Shown in pieces: positions 43,451 through 52,382 of a stretch of DNA of 64,000 nt. Source of the stretch: Erythrobacter litoralis HTCC2594 (lineage in GTDB: Bacteria > Pseudomonadota > Alphaproteobacteria > Sphingomonadales > Sphingomonadaceae); the NCBI RefSeq assembly GCF_000013005.1, contig NC_007722.1:2485501-2549500 (forward strand), in the 5' to 3' direction. The first letter of the stretch is position 1; every line of letters starts with the position of its first letter. A program made the position numbers and the translations under genes. The notes below the pieces were generated by a model. The model was given only the letters and a program-made list of their open reading frames with translations. It did not search any database and was not told the DNA's origin.

Positions 43451-44826
43451 AGCGTTTCCTCAGCCTGGCCGTATCCGCCATCGCCCTCGCCGCATCGCCT
43501 GCCGCCGCGCAGGATGTCGCGATCACCAATGCCACTGTCGCCACCGGCGACGGCAGCGACCCGATAGAAGGCGCGACCGTTGTCGTCCGCGGCGGCCGCG
43601 TGGTCGCAGCGGGCAGCGGCGTCGGCGCCCCGGCCGGTATGCCTGTGATCGACGGCAGCGGGATGTGGGTGACCCCCGGCATGTTCTCGCCGCTGACCAC
43701 GCTTGGCCTGTGGGATGTCGGCGCAGTGCAATCGAGCAACGACCAGAGCGCGTCGGACTCGCCCTTCAGCGCGGCCCTCGACGTGGCGACCGCGCTCAAT
43801 CCGTCGTCGCAGCATGTGGCGGTCAACCGCGCGGGCGGCGTGACGCGGGCGAGCATTTTGTCCTTCCCCTCCAGCTCGATCTTCGGCGGGCAGGGGGCGA
43901 TCGTCGATTTGGGGGCCGATGCCGACATGCTCGTGCGGCGCCGCGCCTTCCAGTACGTCGCCATGGGCGAACAGGGCGCGCGCATCGCCGGCGGTAGCCG
44001 CACGGCGAGTCACGCACTGCTCCGCAACGCGCTGCGTGAAGCGCGCCAATACGGTCGCGATGCCCAAATACCAGGCGGTTCGGCCGCGCCCGAGCGCAAT
44101 CCGACCGGTGACGATATCGGCGTCGATCCGAGGCTGATCGATTCGCGGTCCGAGCGGGGCAACGACGTATTGCTGACGCGCTTCGACGCGGCTGCGCTCG
44201 TGCCCGTCGTGCGCGGTGAGCAGCCGCTCTATGTCGGGGTCGAGCGGGCCTCGGACATTCGCCAGGTGCTCGCGCTCAAGCGCGAATTTCCGCGCATCGA
44301 CCTCGTGCTGGTCGGCGCGAGCGAAGGCTGGCTGGCGGCGAACGAGATCGCGGCGGCCGGTGTGCCGGTCATCACCGATCCCGTCGGCAACCTGCCCGAG
44401 GCATTCGAGGAACTGGCCGCGACACAAAGCAACGTGGGTCGCATGGTGCGGGCGGGCGTGAAGGTCGCGATCGGCGGCCTCACCAACGGCATCGAAAAAC
44501 CGCTCAATGCGACGCAATATGCCGGCAACCTCGTGGCGCTGGGCAAGATCCCCGGTGCTGCGGGGCTGAGCTGGGGGCAGGCCTTCGCCACGATCACGTC
44601 GGCACCAGCAGAGATTTCGGGCTACGGCGGCCGTTTCGGCGTCCTTGCACCCGGTGCGGCAGGCGACCTGGTGATCTGGGACGGCGATCCGCTCGAGCTG
44701 TCTTCCGCTCCGACGCGGGTGTTCATCGACGGGGTCGAGCAGCCGCTCGACAACCACCAGACGCGGCTGCGCGACCGCTATCGCGACCTCGACGAGAGCG
44801 ATTTGCCCAAGGCCTACGACTGGTAA
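43447..44826 (+). CDS. amidohydrolase-like protein lacking the HxH metal motif
   Basis: A 459-residue exported relative of the preceding gene, with a signal peptide (MKRFLSLAVSAIALAASPAAAQ). The amidohydrolase scaffold is clear: a beta-sandwich start VAITNATVATGDG, then GMWVTPGMFSPLTTLG, and the end LAPGAAGDLVIWDGDPLEL. Where the first enzyme has IDIHSH, this one has FSPLTT, so the first two metal histidines are missing. It is likely catalytically altered or a partner subunit. The ATG at 43447 overlaps the preceding stop by four bases, implying co-production. Confidence 0.84.
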   Translation: MKRFLSLAVSAIALAASPAAAQDVAITNATVATGDGSDPIEGATVVVRGGRVVAAGSGVGAPAGMPVIDGSGMWVTPGMFSPLTTLGLWDVGAVQSSNDQSASDSPFSAALDVATALNPSSQHVAVNRAGGVTRASILSFPSSSIFGGQGAIVDLGADADMLVRRRAFQYVAMGEQGARIAGGSRTASHALLRNALREARQYGRDAQIPGGSAAPERNPTGDDIGVDPRLIDSRSERGNDVLLTRFDAAALVPVVRGEQPLYVGVERASDIRQVLALKREFPRIDLVLVGASEGWLAANEIAAAGVPVITDPVGNLPEAFEELAATQSNVGRMVRAGVKVAIGGLTNGIEKPLNATQYAGNLVALGKIPGAAGLSWGQAFATITSAPAEISGYGGRFGVLAPGAAGDLVIWDGDPLELSSAPTRVFIDGVEQPLDNHQTRLRDRYRDLDESDLPKAYDW

Positions 44827-44885
44827 GGCAATTTAGGTTGCAAATCGCTACCTAATGCGGTAGGCGGGGTTCGAGGAGAGGCTCG

Positions 44886-45575
44886 ATGGATCCTGCATTG
44901 TTGTCCCTGATCGCTGCGAGCGTGAGTTTCGTGGGCGCACACATCGTCATGTCGCATCCGCTGCGCGCGGGCATGATCGGCGTGCTGGGCAATGGCGGTT
45001 TCCAGACCGTCTACAGCCTGATCGTCGCGGCGACGATGGCGTGGATGTACTTCGCCTTCAAGGCGATCGAGACTCCGAGCGTGCTGTGGCAGAGCGGCTA
45101 TACCGGACCGGCCTGGATCGCCGGATCGATTATCAGCCTGTTTTCGATGGTGCTCCTCGTCGGGTCGATGACCCCGAAAAATCCGGCTCTCGCCACGCCC
45201 GGCGCAAGCGAAGCGGCAAAGGCCGCGCCACACGGGGTCTTTACCGTCACCCGCCATCCGATGATGTGGGGCTTCGCGCTATGGGGTGCGTCGCATATCA
45301 TCGCCGCCCCCACCGCACGCACCGTGGTCGTGGCGCTGGCCATCATTGTCATGGCGCTGGTCGGCTCGCACTTGCAGGACCGCAAGAAGGAGCGGCTGAT
45401 GGGCGAGGCCTGGACCGAGTGGGAAAGCCGGACCAGCTACTGGCCGCGCTTGGGCGGCTTCGCAAAGATCGGCCCCGTCACATGGCTGATCGCCTTCGCC
45501 CTGTGGCTCGGCATCAGCTGGCTTCATCTGCCGCTCGGCAATGTCGCCGCCGGGCCGTGGCGCTGGATCGGCTAG
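44886..45575 (+). CDS. NnrU family membrane protein
   Basis: A 229-residue membrane protein with six or seven hydrophobic segments and the isoprenylcysteine-methyltransferase-like motif VTRHPMMWGFALWGASH characteristic of NnrU. NnrU proteins are linked to nitric-oxide or nitrite metabolism in some alphaproteobacteria, but no denitrification genes are near. The site GGAGAGGCTCG precedes the ATG. Upstream, TTAGGT/ACCTAA and CTACC/GGTAG inverted repeats share bases and may form alternative hairpins. The stop is one base from the end of the opposite HxlR gene. Confidence 0.87.
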   Translation: MDPALLSLIAASVSFVGAHIVMSHPLRAGMIGVLGNGGFQTVYSLIVAATMAWMYFAFKAIETPSVLWQSGYTGPAWIAGSIISLFSMVLLVGSMTPKNPALATPGASEAAKAAPHGVFTVTRHPMMWGFALWGASHIIAAPTARTVVVALAIIVMALVGSHLQDRKKERLMGEAWTEWESRTSYWPRLGGFAKIGPVTWLIAFALWLGISWLHLPLGNVAAGPWRWIG

Positions 45576-45576
45576 G

Positions 45577-45924
45577 CTAGCGCGCTTCCCACGGGGCGGC
45601 CGTCCGCCCTTCGGGGAACAGGTGCTTCTCGCTCCATTCCGCCATGGCGGCGTAGACCGGTACGAGGTCACGACCCGCCGACGTGAGGCGATAGGCGGCG
45701 CGCCTGGCGGCAGGCGGATCGCGTTCGAGCACCCCGGCATCGACCAGCATGCCTAGCCGCGAGGTCAGCGCCGCGCGGCTGATCGGCAGGCGCTGGATGA
45801 AATCTTCGAACCTCTCGGCACCCAGAAAAGCCTCGCGCATGACCAGAAGCGCCCAGCGATCGCCGAGCACGCGCGAGGCGCGCCCGATCGGGCATGGCGA
45901 GCGAGAGGGTTCGTAGGTCTTCAT
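45577..45924 (-). CDS. HxlR-family transcriptional regulator
   Basis: A 115-residue winged-helix regulator. The sequence CPIGRASRVLGDRWALLVMREA, then FIQRLPISRAALTSRLGMLVDAGVLER and YRLTSAGRDL, follows the family from start to end. The Cys near residue 10 is conserved in redox- or aldehyde-sensing members. ATG 45924 is chosen because TAGGAGGTCTGCG precedes it. It is divergent from a thioesterase gene, with a palindrome at 45971-45987 in the shared 76-base promoter. Confidence 0.88.
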   Translation of the reverse strand: MKTYEPSRSPCPIGRASRVLGDRWALLVMREAFLGAERFEDFIQRLPISRAALTSRLGMLVDAGVLERDPPAARRAAYRLTSAGRDLVPVYAAMAEWSEKHLFPEGRTAAPWEAR

Positions 45925-45970
45925 CGCAGACCTCCTATCGCGCTTGCCAATCTTGTGTGCAAGTGGCATT

Positions 45971-45987
45971 AGTCTGTTTTCCAGACT
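45971..45987. promoter_or_regulatory. candidate HxlR operator
   Basis: AGTCTG-TTTTC-CAGACT is a perfect six-base inverted repeat in the intergenic region between the HxlR gene and the thioesterase gene, 13 bases upstream of the latter's start. Its position suits repression of the thioesterase. Binding is inferred. Confidence 0.5.
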
Positions 45988-46000
45988 TAGGAGGTCGACC

Positions 46001-46468
46001 ATGGGCAGCGCCCCCACCGCCAAATCCCACCCCCGCTTCGAAAGCCCCGAGCAGTCGATCGCCTATATGAAGCGGGTAGCGGTTGCGAAGTCGGGCTTCT
46101 CCCGCTGGCTCGGCGTGGAGCCGGTCAAAGTGTGGCAGGGCGAGAGTGAATTGACGCTCGCCATGCGTGACGATCTGACCCAGCACCACGGTTTCGCGCA
46201 CGGGGCGATCGTCGGACTGATGGCGGACAATGCCTGCGCCTGGGCAGCGGCGAGTGCGGCAGGCGATGTCGTGACCGGCAGCTACACGATCAATTTTCTC
46301 GCCCCCGCCGTGGGCGACCGGCTGCGCGCCAAGGGCACGGTGATGAAGGCGGGCCGCAAGCAGGTGATCGTGCGCGCCGATGTGTGGAGCGAGGGCGACG
46401 ATGCCGAGCCCAAACTGGTGGCGGTCGCTCAAGCCACGGTCATTCCGACGGGGTCGCCGGGGCAGTAG
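46001..46468 (+). CDS. PaaI family thioesterase (hotdog fold)
   Basis: A 155-residue hotdog-fold acyl-CoA thioesterase. The motif QHHGFAHGAIVGLMADNACAW has the His-Gly and Asp positions of the PaaI active site, and TGSYTINFLAPAVGDRL follows the family's substrate-strand pattern. ATG 46001 is chosen because AGGAGGTCGACC precedes it. It may hydrolyse aromatic or medium-chain acyl-CoA. It is divergent from HxlR, which probably controls it, and its end overlaps the opposite hydrolase gene by 29 bases. Confidence 0.87.
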   Translation: MGSAPTAKSHPRFESPEQSIAYMKRVAVAKSGFSRWLGVEPVKVWQGESELTLAMRDDLTQHHGFAHGAIVGLMADNACAWAAASAAGDVVTGSYTINFLAPAVGDRLRAKGTVMKAGRKQVIVRADVWSEGDDAEPKLVAVAQATVIPTGSPGQ

Positions 46469-47261
46469 GTTGCAAAACCTCGGCTTCCAGCCAGCGCACC
46501 CGCGCCGCGTCCGTTTCCGGGCGAAAATTGAGATCGTGCCCGAGGCCATCGAAGATCTGCAAGTCTGCATCCGGCGCAAGCCGCGCCAGGGCCCGCCCGT
46601 GCGTCGCGGGGATAAGCGTATCGGCGCTGCCGGCCTGTATCAGGATTGGCATGTCGAGCGAACCGATCTTGGCGGAATTGTCGTAGCGGTCGCGCAGCAA
46701 GAGCGGCATCGGCAGGATCGGCATCTTCGACGCGGCAATCTCGGGCAAGCTGGTGAAGGGTGAGATAAGGATCAGCGCGAGCGGATCGACCTCCGACGCC
46801 ATCTGCATTGCCGGCCCGGTACCGATCGAATTGCCGATGACGACGAGATTTTCGGGCGCGACGCCTTTGTCAGCCAGCCAGGCGAGCGCCGCACGCCCGT
46901 CAGTGTAGAGGCCCTTTTCGTGCGGCGTGCCCTCATTGTCCTCGTAACCTCGATAGGCCGGCAACAGGACGCTGAACCCGGCCGCGACCAAGGCGCGGGT
47001 CGCCTGCGTACTGCCCGCCAAGGTGCCGCCATTGCCATGGAAATACAGCACCACCGGCTTGCCAGGCTCACCCTCACGCCAGAAAACGCGCAGCTCCAAA
47101 CCGTCAGCGGTCGGCAACGCGACGACTTCATAGCTTTCTTCGGGCACAGACTGGCCACGCAGGGCGGGATAGATGAGCTGTCCCTGCGCTGCCCAGGCCG
47201 CCAGAGCGATGGCGAGATAAATCCCCGCCACGATGGCCAGCACCGTCAGCAGGGTTCGCAA
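46440..47261 (-). CDS. membrane-anchored alpha/beta hydrolase
   Basis: A 273-residue hydrolase with one N-terminal membrane segment (residues 3-25, LLTVLAIVAGIYLAIALAAWA). The oxyanion-hole motif is LYFHGNGGTLAG, the nucleophile is in VIGNSIGTG, the acid is in AGSADTLIP, and the His is in GLGHDLNF. This resembles the ABHD13/BEM46 group. The gene is 12 bases downstream of dxs and probably co-transcribed with it. The substrate is unknown. Confidence 0.86.
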   Translation of the reverse strand: MRTLLTVLAIVAGIYLAIALAAWAAQGQLIYPALRGQSVPEESYEVVALPTADGLELRVFWREGEPGKPVVLYFHGNGGTLAGSTQATRALVAAGFSVLLPAYRGYEDNEGTPHEKGLYTDGRAALAWLADKGVAPENLVVIGNSIGTGPAMQMASEVDPLALILISPFTSLPEIAASKMPILPMPLLLRDRYDNSAKIGSLDMPILIQAGSADTLIPATHGRALARLAPDADLQIFDGLGHDLNFRPETDAARVRWLEAEVLQPTAPATPSE

Positions 47262-47272
47262 CTCCGCGAGGG

Positions 47273-49195
47273 TCAGGCCCGCGCCTCTTCGACGCCGGCG
47301 CTGTTTTGGCGCAGCGCCTTGAGCACGGTGTCGACGATGTGCGGCGCAGTGAGGCCGGCCTCGTCATATTGCTTTTCGGGCGCGTCCTGCTCGATGAAGG
47401 CGTCGGGCAGGCGCATGGTGCGGATCTTGAGGCCCGCATCGGTCAACCCTTCGTCCGAGGCATAAGTCAGCACATGCGCGCCGAGGCCGCCGATGCTGGC
47501 TTCCTCGATCGTGACCACGACCTCGTGGTTCTTCATCAGCTGTGCGATCAACTCGGTATCGAGCGGCTTGGCGAAACGCATGTCGGCGATGGTGGTGCTG
47601 AGGCCCTTGGCTTCCAGCTCGTCCGCCGCCCTTTTCGCTTCTTCGAGCCGCGTGCCGAGGCTCAGCAGCGCAACCTTGCTGCCATGTTTGACGATCCGGC
47701 CCTTGCCGATTTCAAGCTTCTCGGGCGTTTCGGGCAGGTCGATGCCGATACCGCCACCGCGCGGATAGCGGAAGGCGATAGGGCCGGAGTCATGTTCTGC
47801 CGCCGTGTAGGTCATATGGACCAGCTCGGCCTCGTCCGCCGCCGCCATGACGACGAAATTGGGCAAGGTGGCGAGATAGGTGACGTCGAAGCTGCCCGCA
47901 TGGGTGCTGCCATCGGCGCCCACCAGTCCGGCCCTGTCGATGGCGAAACGCACCGGCAGGTTCTGGATCGCGACGTCATGCACGACCTGGTCGTAGGCGC
48001 GCTGCAGGAAGGTCGAATAGATCGCCGCGAAGGGCCGCATGCCCTGCGCCGCGAGGCCTGCTGCAAAGGTGACGCCATGCTGCTCGGCAATGCCGACATC
48101 GAAGGCCCTGTCCGGATGCGCCTTGGCGAATTTGTCCACGCCGGTGCCGCTCGGCATGGCGGCGGTGATGGCGCAGATGCGCGGGTCGCTGTCGGCCAGC
48201 TTGGCCAGCGTTTCGCCGAACACGTTCTGGTAGGCAGGCGGGCCGCCGGTCGATTTCTTCTGCTCGCCGGTGACGACATCGAACTTGGCAACGCCGTGGT
48301 ATTTGTCGGCGCTGTTTTCGGCCGGTGCATAGCCCTTGCCCTTGACCGTGCGGACATGGATGAGAAACGGCCCTTCCTCGGCATCGCGGACATTCTCCAG
48401 CACCGGGATCAGGTGGTCGAGATTGTGCCCGTCGATCGGGCCGACATAGTAGAAGCCCAGTTCCTCGAACAGCGTCCCGCCGGTGACCAAGCCCTTGGTA
48501 TATTCCTCGGCCTTGCCGAGCGACGTGTGAACGCGGCGGCTGACCTTCGCGGTCATGCGCGAGGCCAGGCTGCGCAGGCCGAGATACTCGCTCGAGCTCA
48601 TCAGCCGCGCGAGATAGCCCGACAGGCCGCCCACCGGCGGCGCGATCGACATGTCGTTATCGTTGAGGATCACGATCAGCCGATTGCCGGCCTGTTCGGC
48701 ATTGTTCATCGCCTCGTAGGCCATGCCCGCGCTCATCGCGCCGTCGCCGATTACCGCGATAGCCTTGCCCGGTTCGCCCTTCAGCTTGTTGGCGACTGCG
48801 AAGCCGAGCCCGGCCGATATCGAGGTCGAGCTGTGCGCCGCGCCGAACGGATCGTATTCGCTCTCGCTGCGCTTGGTGAAGCCGGAAAGGCCGCCGCCCT
48901 GACGCAGCGTGCGGATGCGGTCGCGCCGCCCCGTCAGTATCTTGTGCGGATAGCACTGGTGCCCGACATCCCAGATCAGCCGGTCCTCAGGCGTGTTGAA
49001 GACATAGTGGATCGCCGCAGTCAGTTCGACCACCCCGAGCCCCGACCCCAAATGCCCGCCCGTGACGCCGACGGCGCTGATCATCTCGGCGCGAAGTTCG
49101 TCGCTCAGCTGGCGGAGTTGGCCGGGCTCAAGCTTCCGCAAGTCCTCGGGATAGGACACCGTGTCGAGAAGGGGGGTATCGGGTCGTGCACTCAT
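47273..49195 (-). CDS. dxs: 1-deoxy-D-xylulose-5-phosphate synthase
   Basis: A 640-residue thiamine-diphosphate enzyme that joins pyruvate and glyceraldehyde-3-phosphate as the first step of the MEP isoprenoid pathway. The TPP-binding motif is [19 protein letters not shown], and the N-terminal His region is [19 protein letters not shown]. The second domain has [19 protein letters not shown], with the catalytic Glu in AEQH, and [14 protein letters not shown] is typical. In Erythrobacteraceae it supplies carotenoid and quinone precursors. It lies upstream of a hydrolase gene and downstream of a Zur-like regulator. Confidence 0.96.
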   Translation of the reverse strand: MSARPDTPLLDTVSYPEDLRKLEPGQLRQLSDELRAEMISAVGVTGGHLGSGLGVVELTAAIHYVFNTPEDRLIWDVGHQCYPHKILTGRRDRIRTLRQGGGLSGFTKRSESEYDPFGAAHSSTSISAGLGFAVANKLKGEPGKAIAVIGDGAMSAGMAYEAMNNAEQAGNRLIVILNDNDMSIAPPVGGLSGYLARLMSSSEYLGLRSLASRMTAKVSRRVHTSLGKAEEYTKGLVTGGTLFEELGFYYVGPIDGHNLDHLIPVLENVRDAEEGPFLIHVRTVKGKGYAPAENSADKYHGVAKFDVVTGEQKKSTGGPPAYQNVFGETLAKLADSDPRICAITAAMPSGTGVDKFAKAHPDRAFDVGIAEQHGVTFAAGLAAQGMRPFAAIYSTFLQRAYDQVVHDVAIQNLPVRFAIDRAGLVGADGSTHAGSFDVTYLATLPNFVVMAAADEAELVHMTYTAAEHDSGPIAFRYPRGGGIGIDLPETPEKLEIGKGRIVKHGSKVALLSLGTRLEEAKRAADELEAKGLSTTIADMRFAKPLDTELIAQLMKNHEVVVTIEEASIGGLGAHVLTYASDEGLTDAGLKIRTMRLPDAFIEQDAPEKQYDEAGLTAPHIVDTVLKALRQNSAGVEEARA

Positions 49196-49262
49196 GCCTT
49201 GGCGGTTACACCGACAATGTGTGCTTGTCGATGAACCAGTTCAGCTGGCTTTCGCCTGCCGG

Positions 49263-49721
49263 TCAGGCGCAGTCGCTGCACAATCCGCGTAGTTCGACCA
49301 CCGGTTTGACGTCGGAATAGCCTGCCGAACGGCCTGCTGCGCGCAGGGCGCCGGTGACGGCATCGTCATCGATATGGCTGGCCTTGCCGCAGTCGTCGCA
49401 GATCAGGAAGATGCAATCATGACGGCACCCCGGATGGGTGTTGACGAGGAAGGCGTTGGCGCTCTCGATCCGGTTGGCGAGGTTGTTGCGCACGAACAGG
49501 TCGAGGATGCGATAGACGCTGTTGGCCGCAACCCGGCTGCCGCGGCGGGCCGAGAGATTGTCGGCGATGTCGTAGGCGCTGGCGGGTGCGGTATGGCTGG
49601 CCAGCTCGTCGAACACTTCGGCACGCATGCCGGTCCAGCGTTCGCCCTTGCTTTCCAGCGCGTCACGGGCGGCGTCGACCAGCGCGTCGCCCGCATGTTC
49701 CCTATGTGCGTGTGCCGTCAT
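49263..49721 (-). CDS. Fur-family regulator, Zur-like
   Basis: A 152-residue zinc-binding repressor of the Fur superfamily. A helix-turn-helix occupies residues 25-80 (KGERWTGMRAEVFDELASH, then GSRVAANSVYRILDLFV). The C-terminal half has HPGCRHDCIFLICDDCGKAS and a final LRGLCSDCA, giving two CxxC pairs for structural zinc, plus histidines for the regulatory site. Zinc-uptake control is the likeliest role, but Fur and PerR cannot be excluded. It may be in the same transcript as dxs. Confidence 0.83.
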   Translation of the reverse strand: MTAHAHREHAGDALVDAARDALESKGERWTGMRAEVFDELASHTAPASAYDIADNLSARRGSRVAANSVYRILDLFVRNNLANRIESANAFLVNTHPGCRHDCIFLICDDCGKASHIDDDAVTGALRAAGRSAGYSDVKPVVELRGLCSDCA

Positions 49722-49775
49722 GGCGAACGATATAGCGAGGCGCGGACCGCCTTTCCAGTCAGTCGCGCCCCTGCG

Positions 49776-50453
49776 CTATCCGCGCTTGAAACTGGCGCGG
49801 AAATGCTCCGGATAGAATTGCTTGAGCGCGCGGACCTTGGGCGCATCCCAGCGGCGGATATAGCCGTGGTTGGGGTTCTTCGCCATGAAGTCCTGATGAT
49901 AGGTCTCGGCCGGGTAGAAGGCCTTGTAACTTTCGATTTTGGTCATGATCGGCTTCGACCAGACGTCCGAACGCTCCATCTGCCGGAGGTAGGCAGCCGC
50001 GACCTTGCGCTGTTGCGCGTTCACCGGGATCAGCGCGGCGCGATAATGCGCGCCGACATCCGGACCCTGACGATTCCTGAGCGTCGGATCGGCGCCGACC
50101 GAGAAGAAAATCCGCACCAGCTCGTCATAGCTGACGACGCGCGGATCGTAGACGACCTTCACGCTTTCGGCATGGTCGGTGACGCCCGACGTGACGATCG
50201 AGTATTTCGCCGACCGCGCAGTGCCGCCGTGATAGCCCGAGATGGCGCTTTCTACGCCCTTCACATGGCTGAAGATGGCTTCGATTCCCCAGAAGCATCC
50301 ACCGGCAAAGATCGCAGTCTGGGTGCTGCCTTTCTCGGCGGCGGTCACCTTGGGTGCCGGCGCGCGGACATGGTTTTCTTTTGCCAGGGCGACCTGCCCG
50401 CAGCCTGCAAGCGCCAGGCCGACAGCGGCGAAAAGCGGAAATCCGCGCTTCAT
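49776..50453 (-). CDS. msrA: peptide-methionine (S)-S-oxide reductase, lipoprotein
   Basis: A 225-residue MsrA that repairs S-methionine sulfoxide. The catalytic motif is AIFAGGCFWGIEAIF, followed by GYHGGTARSAKYSIVTSGVTDHAE. The C-terminal part has YHQDFMAKNP. A lipoprotein signal (MKRGFPLFAAVGLALAGC) and a proline-rich linker precede the domain, so the enzyme sits in the envelope like the MsrB at 33908. It is coupled to the small gene upstream, whose stop overlaps its ATG. Confidence 0.93.
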   Translation of the reverse strand: MKRGFPLFAAVGLALAGCGQVALAKENHVRAPAPKVTAAEKGSTQTAIFAGGCFWGIEAIFSHVKGVESAISGYHGGTARSAKYSIVTSGVTDHAESVKVVYDPRVVSYDELVRIFFSVGADPTLRNRQGPDVGAHYRAALIPVNAQQRKVAAAYLRQMERSDVWSKPIMTKIESYKAFYPAETYHQDFMAKNPNHGYIRRWDAPKVRALKQFYPEHFRASFKRG

Positions 50454-50602
50454 CGGATGCTCGCCGCGAAAGCTTGCGGAATAGCCGTCAACTGGTCGGG
50501 CGACATCTGGACGAGGATCGCAACCGCGCCGACGGCGAAACCGATAGCGAAATTGCGGGTGAGGTCGGAGGATAAAAAGCGCATAGGGGATCTGCCGTTC
50601 AT
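50450..50602 (-). CDS. 50-residue hypothetical protein coupled to msrA
   Basis: A short frame reads MNGRSPMRFLSSDLTRNFA, with a hydrophobic segment IGFAVGAVAILVQM and an ending AIPQAFAASIR. Its TGA stop overlaps the msrA start (ATGA). It could start at the second Met (50584). It may be a small inner-membrane protein. The exact overlap supports it being real, but the ribosome site is weak. I do not recognise the family. Confidence 0.5.
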   Translation of the reverse strand: MNGRSPMRFLSSDLTRNFAIGFAVGAVAILVQMSPDQLTAIPQAFAASIR

Positions 50603-50747
50603 GTTTCTATTCGCCAACCTGAATACACGGTGCCCGCTTGCGAGCGCATGAATGTATCGGTCAGCAACAGGTTATACGTGGGGGCAGGCCGATCGGTTAC
50701 AATCGGTACGAAAGTCGCGGTTGGCAGGGGTGGCGCAAAACCGACCG

Positions 50748-50775
50748 AGGTCCCCGCCTTCGCGGAAGATACGAC
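50748..50775. repeat. decayed REP-like element
   Basis: GGTCCCCGCCTTCGCGGAAGATACGA resembles copy B of the pair at 11431-11553 but has lost one arm of the palindrome (GCGGAAG instead of GCGGGGA). It lies downstream of purH. Otherwise the 189 bases between the small msrA-linked gene and purH hold nothing I can name. Confidence 0.5.
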
Positions 50776-50791
50776 AGCAACGGCTGCGTGA

Positions 50792-52378
50792 TTAATGTCT
50801 GAAATGCCGCATTCCGGTGAAAACCATCGCCAGCCCCGCCTTGTTGGCCGCCTCGATCACTTCGTCATCGCGGATCGAGCCGCCCGGTTGGATCACCGCG
50901 GTCGCCCCGGCTTCGGCGGCTGCCAGCAGCCCGTCGGCGAAGGGAAAAAACGCATCCGACGCGACGGCGCTGCCGACGGTGCGCGGCTGCGGCCAATCGT
51001 ATTTCTCCGCCGCTTCGGCAGCTTTCATTGCCGCGATGCGCGATGAATCGCGCCGATTCATCTGGCCCGCACCGATGCCCGCAGTCGCGCCGTCCTTGGC
51101 ATAGACGATGGCGTTGGATTTGACGTGACGCGCGACGGTCCACGCGAACAGGCAGTCCTTGAGTTCCTGCTCGGAAGGCTCGCGTTCGGTCACGACCTTG
51201 AGCGCATCAACGGTCAGCGCACCGTTGTCGCGCGACTGCACCAGCAATCCGCCTGTGATCGGCTTCACCGCCAGCCCGCCGCGGCGCGGGTCGGGCAGGT
51301 CGCCGGTCAGGAGGAGCCGCAGGTTCTTCTTCTTGGCAAAGGCTTCACGCGCCGCCTCGTCGGCATCGGGCGCGACCACGACTTCGGTGAAGATCTTGGC
51401 GATAGCTTCCGCCGTCGGCCCGTCGAGCGTCCGGTTGACCGCGACGATCCCGCCGAAAGCCGACACGCTGTCGCAGGCGAGCGCTTGTTCCCACGCCTCC
51501 AGCAGCGAGCCCGCCTGCGCCACGCCGCACGGATTGGCATGCTTGACGATGACAACCGCCGGATCGCCTTCCTTGAACTCGGCGCACAGCTCCAGCGCGG
51601 CGTCGGCGTCGTTGTAATTGTTGTAGCTGAGTTCCTTGCCCTGCACCTGTTTCGCCTGCGCTATCCCCTGCGTATGCGGGCCGACAGGCGTATAAAGCGC
51701 CGCCATCTGGTGCGGGTTCTCGCCATAGCGCAGGGGCGTCGGTGCCTTGCCGTTGATCGCCAGCATGTCGGGGAACAACTGTCCCTGGTCGGCAAAAGCA
51801 AACCACTGGCTGATCATCGAATCGTAGCTGGCGGTCGCGGCAAAGGCCTTGGCTGCCATCGCCTTGCGAAAATCGAGCGACGTCGCCCCGCCATCTTTCA
51901 TCTCGCCCAGCAGGGTTTCGTAGTCCGCGGGATCGGTGACGATGGTGACATAGGCGTGGTTCTTGGCCGAGCTGCGGACCATGCTCGGCCCGCCGATGTC
52001 GATATTCTCGATAATCTCGTCACGCTCGGCGCCGCGCATCACGGTTGCTTCGAACGGGTAGAGATTGACGACGACTAGGTCGATCGCGCCAATATCGTGC
52101 TCTTCCATCGCCGCCGCATGCTCGGCATTGTCGCGTACCGCCAGCAAACCGCCATGGACCTTCGGATGAAGCGTCTTGACGCGGCCATCCATCATTTCCG
52201 GGAAGCCGGTGAGGTCGGAGATGTCTTTCACTTGCAGCCCGGCCTCGCGCAGCGCCTTCGCCGTGCCGCCGGTCGAGACCAGTTCGACACCATGGTCGGC
52301 CAGCGCCTGCCCCAGTTCCACCAAGCCGGTCTTGTCGGACACCGAAAGCAGCGCCCGCTTGATGACGACATCAGTCAC
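50792..52378 (-). CDS. purH: bifunctional AICAR formyltransferase / IMP cyclohydrolase
   Basis: A 528-residue enzyme catalysing the last two steps of purine synthesis. The N-terminal cyclohydrolase domain has [37 protein letters not shown] and [11 protein letters not shown]. The C-terminal transformylase domain has [11 protein letters not shown], whose Lys and His act in catalysis, [15 protein letters not shown] [12 protein letters not shown], and [14 protein letters not shown]. It ends the rpe-heparinase-purH operon, starting four bases after the heparinase stop. Confidence 0.96.
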   Translation of the reverse strand: MTDVVIKRALLSVSDKTGLVELGQALADHGVELVSTGGTAKALREAGLQVKDISDLTGFPEMMDGRVKTLHPKVHGGLLAVRDNAEHAAAMEEHDIGAIDLVVVNLYPFEATVMRGAERDEIIENIDIGGPSMVRSSAKNHAYVTIVTDPADYETLLGEMKDGGATSLDFRKAMAAKAFAATASYDSMISQWFAFADQGQLFPDMLAINGKAPTPLRYGENPHQMAALYTPVGPHTQGIAQAKQVQGKELSYNNYNDADAALELCAEFKEGDPAVVIVKHANPCGVAQAGSLLEAWEQALACDSVSAFGGIVAVNRTLDGPTAEAIAKIFTEVVVAPDADEAAREAFAKKKNLRLLLTGDLPDPRRGGLAVKPITGGLLVQSRDNGALTVDALKVVTEREPSEQELKDCLFAWTVARHVKSNAIVYAKDGATAGIGAGQMNRRDSSRIAAMKAAEAAEKYDWPQPRTVGSAVASDAFFPFADGLLAAAEAGATAVIQPGGSIRDDEVIEAANKAGLAMVFTGMRHFRH

Positions 52379-52382
52379 GTAA

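Noticed and set aside
47306..49234. Plus-strand open frame of 642 codons opposite dxs
   Set aside because: Antisense shadow of dxs. The composition is rich in Arg, His and Asp with no domain, while the minus strand has all DXS motifs.
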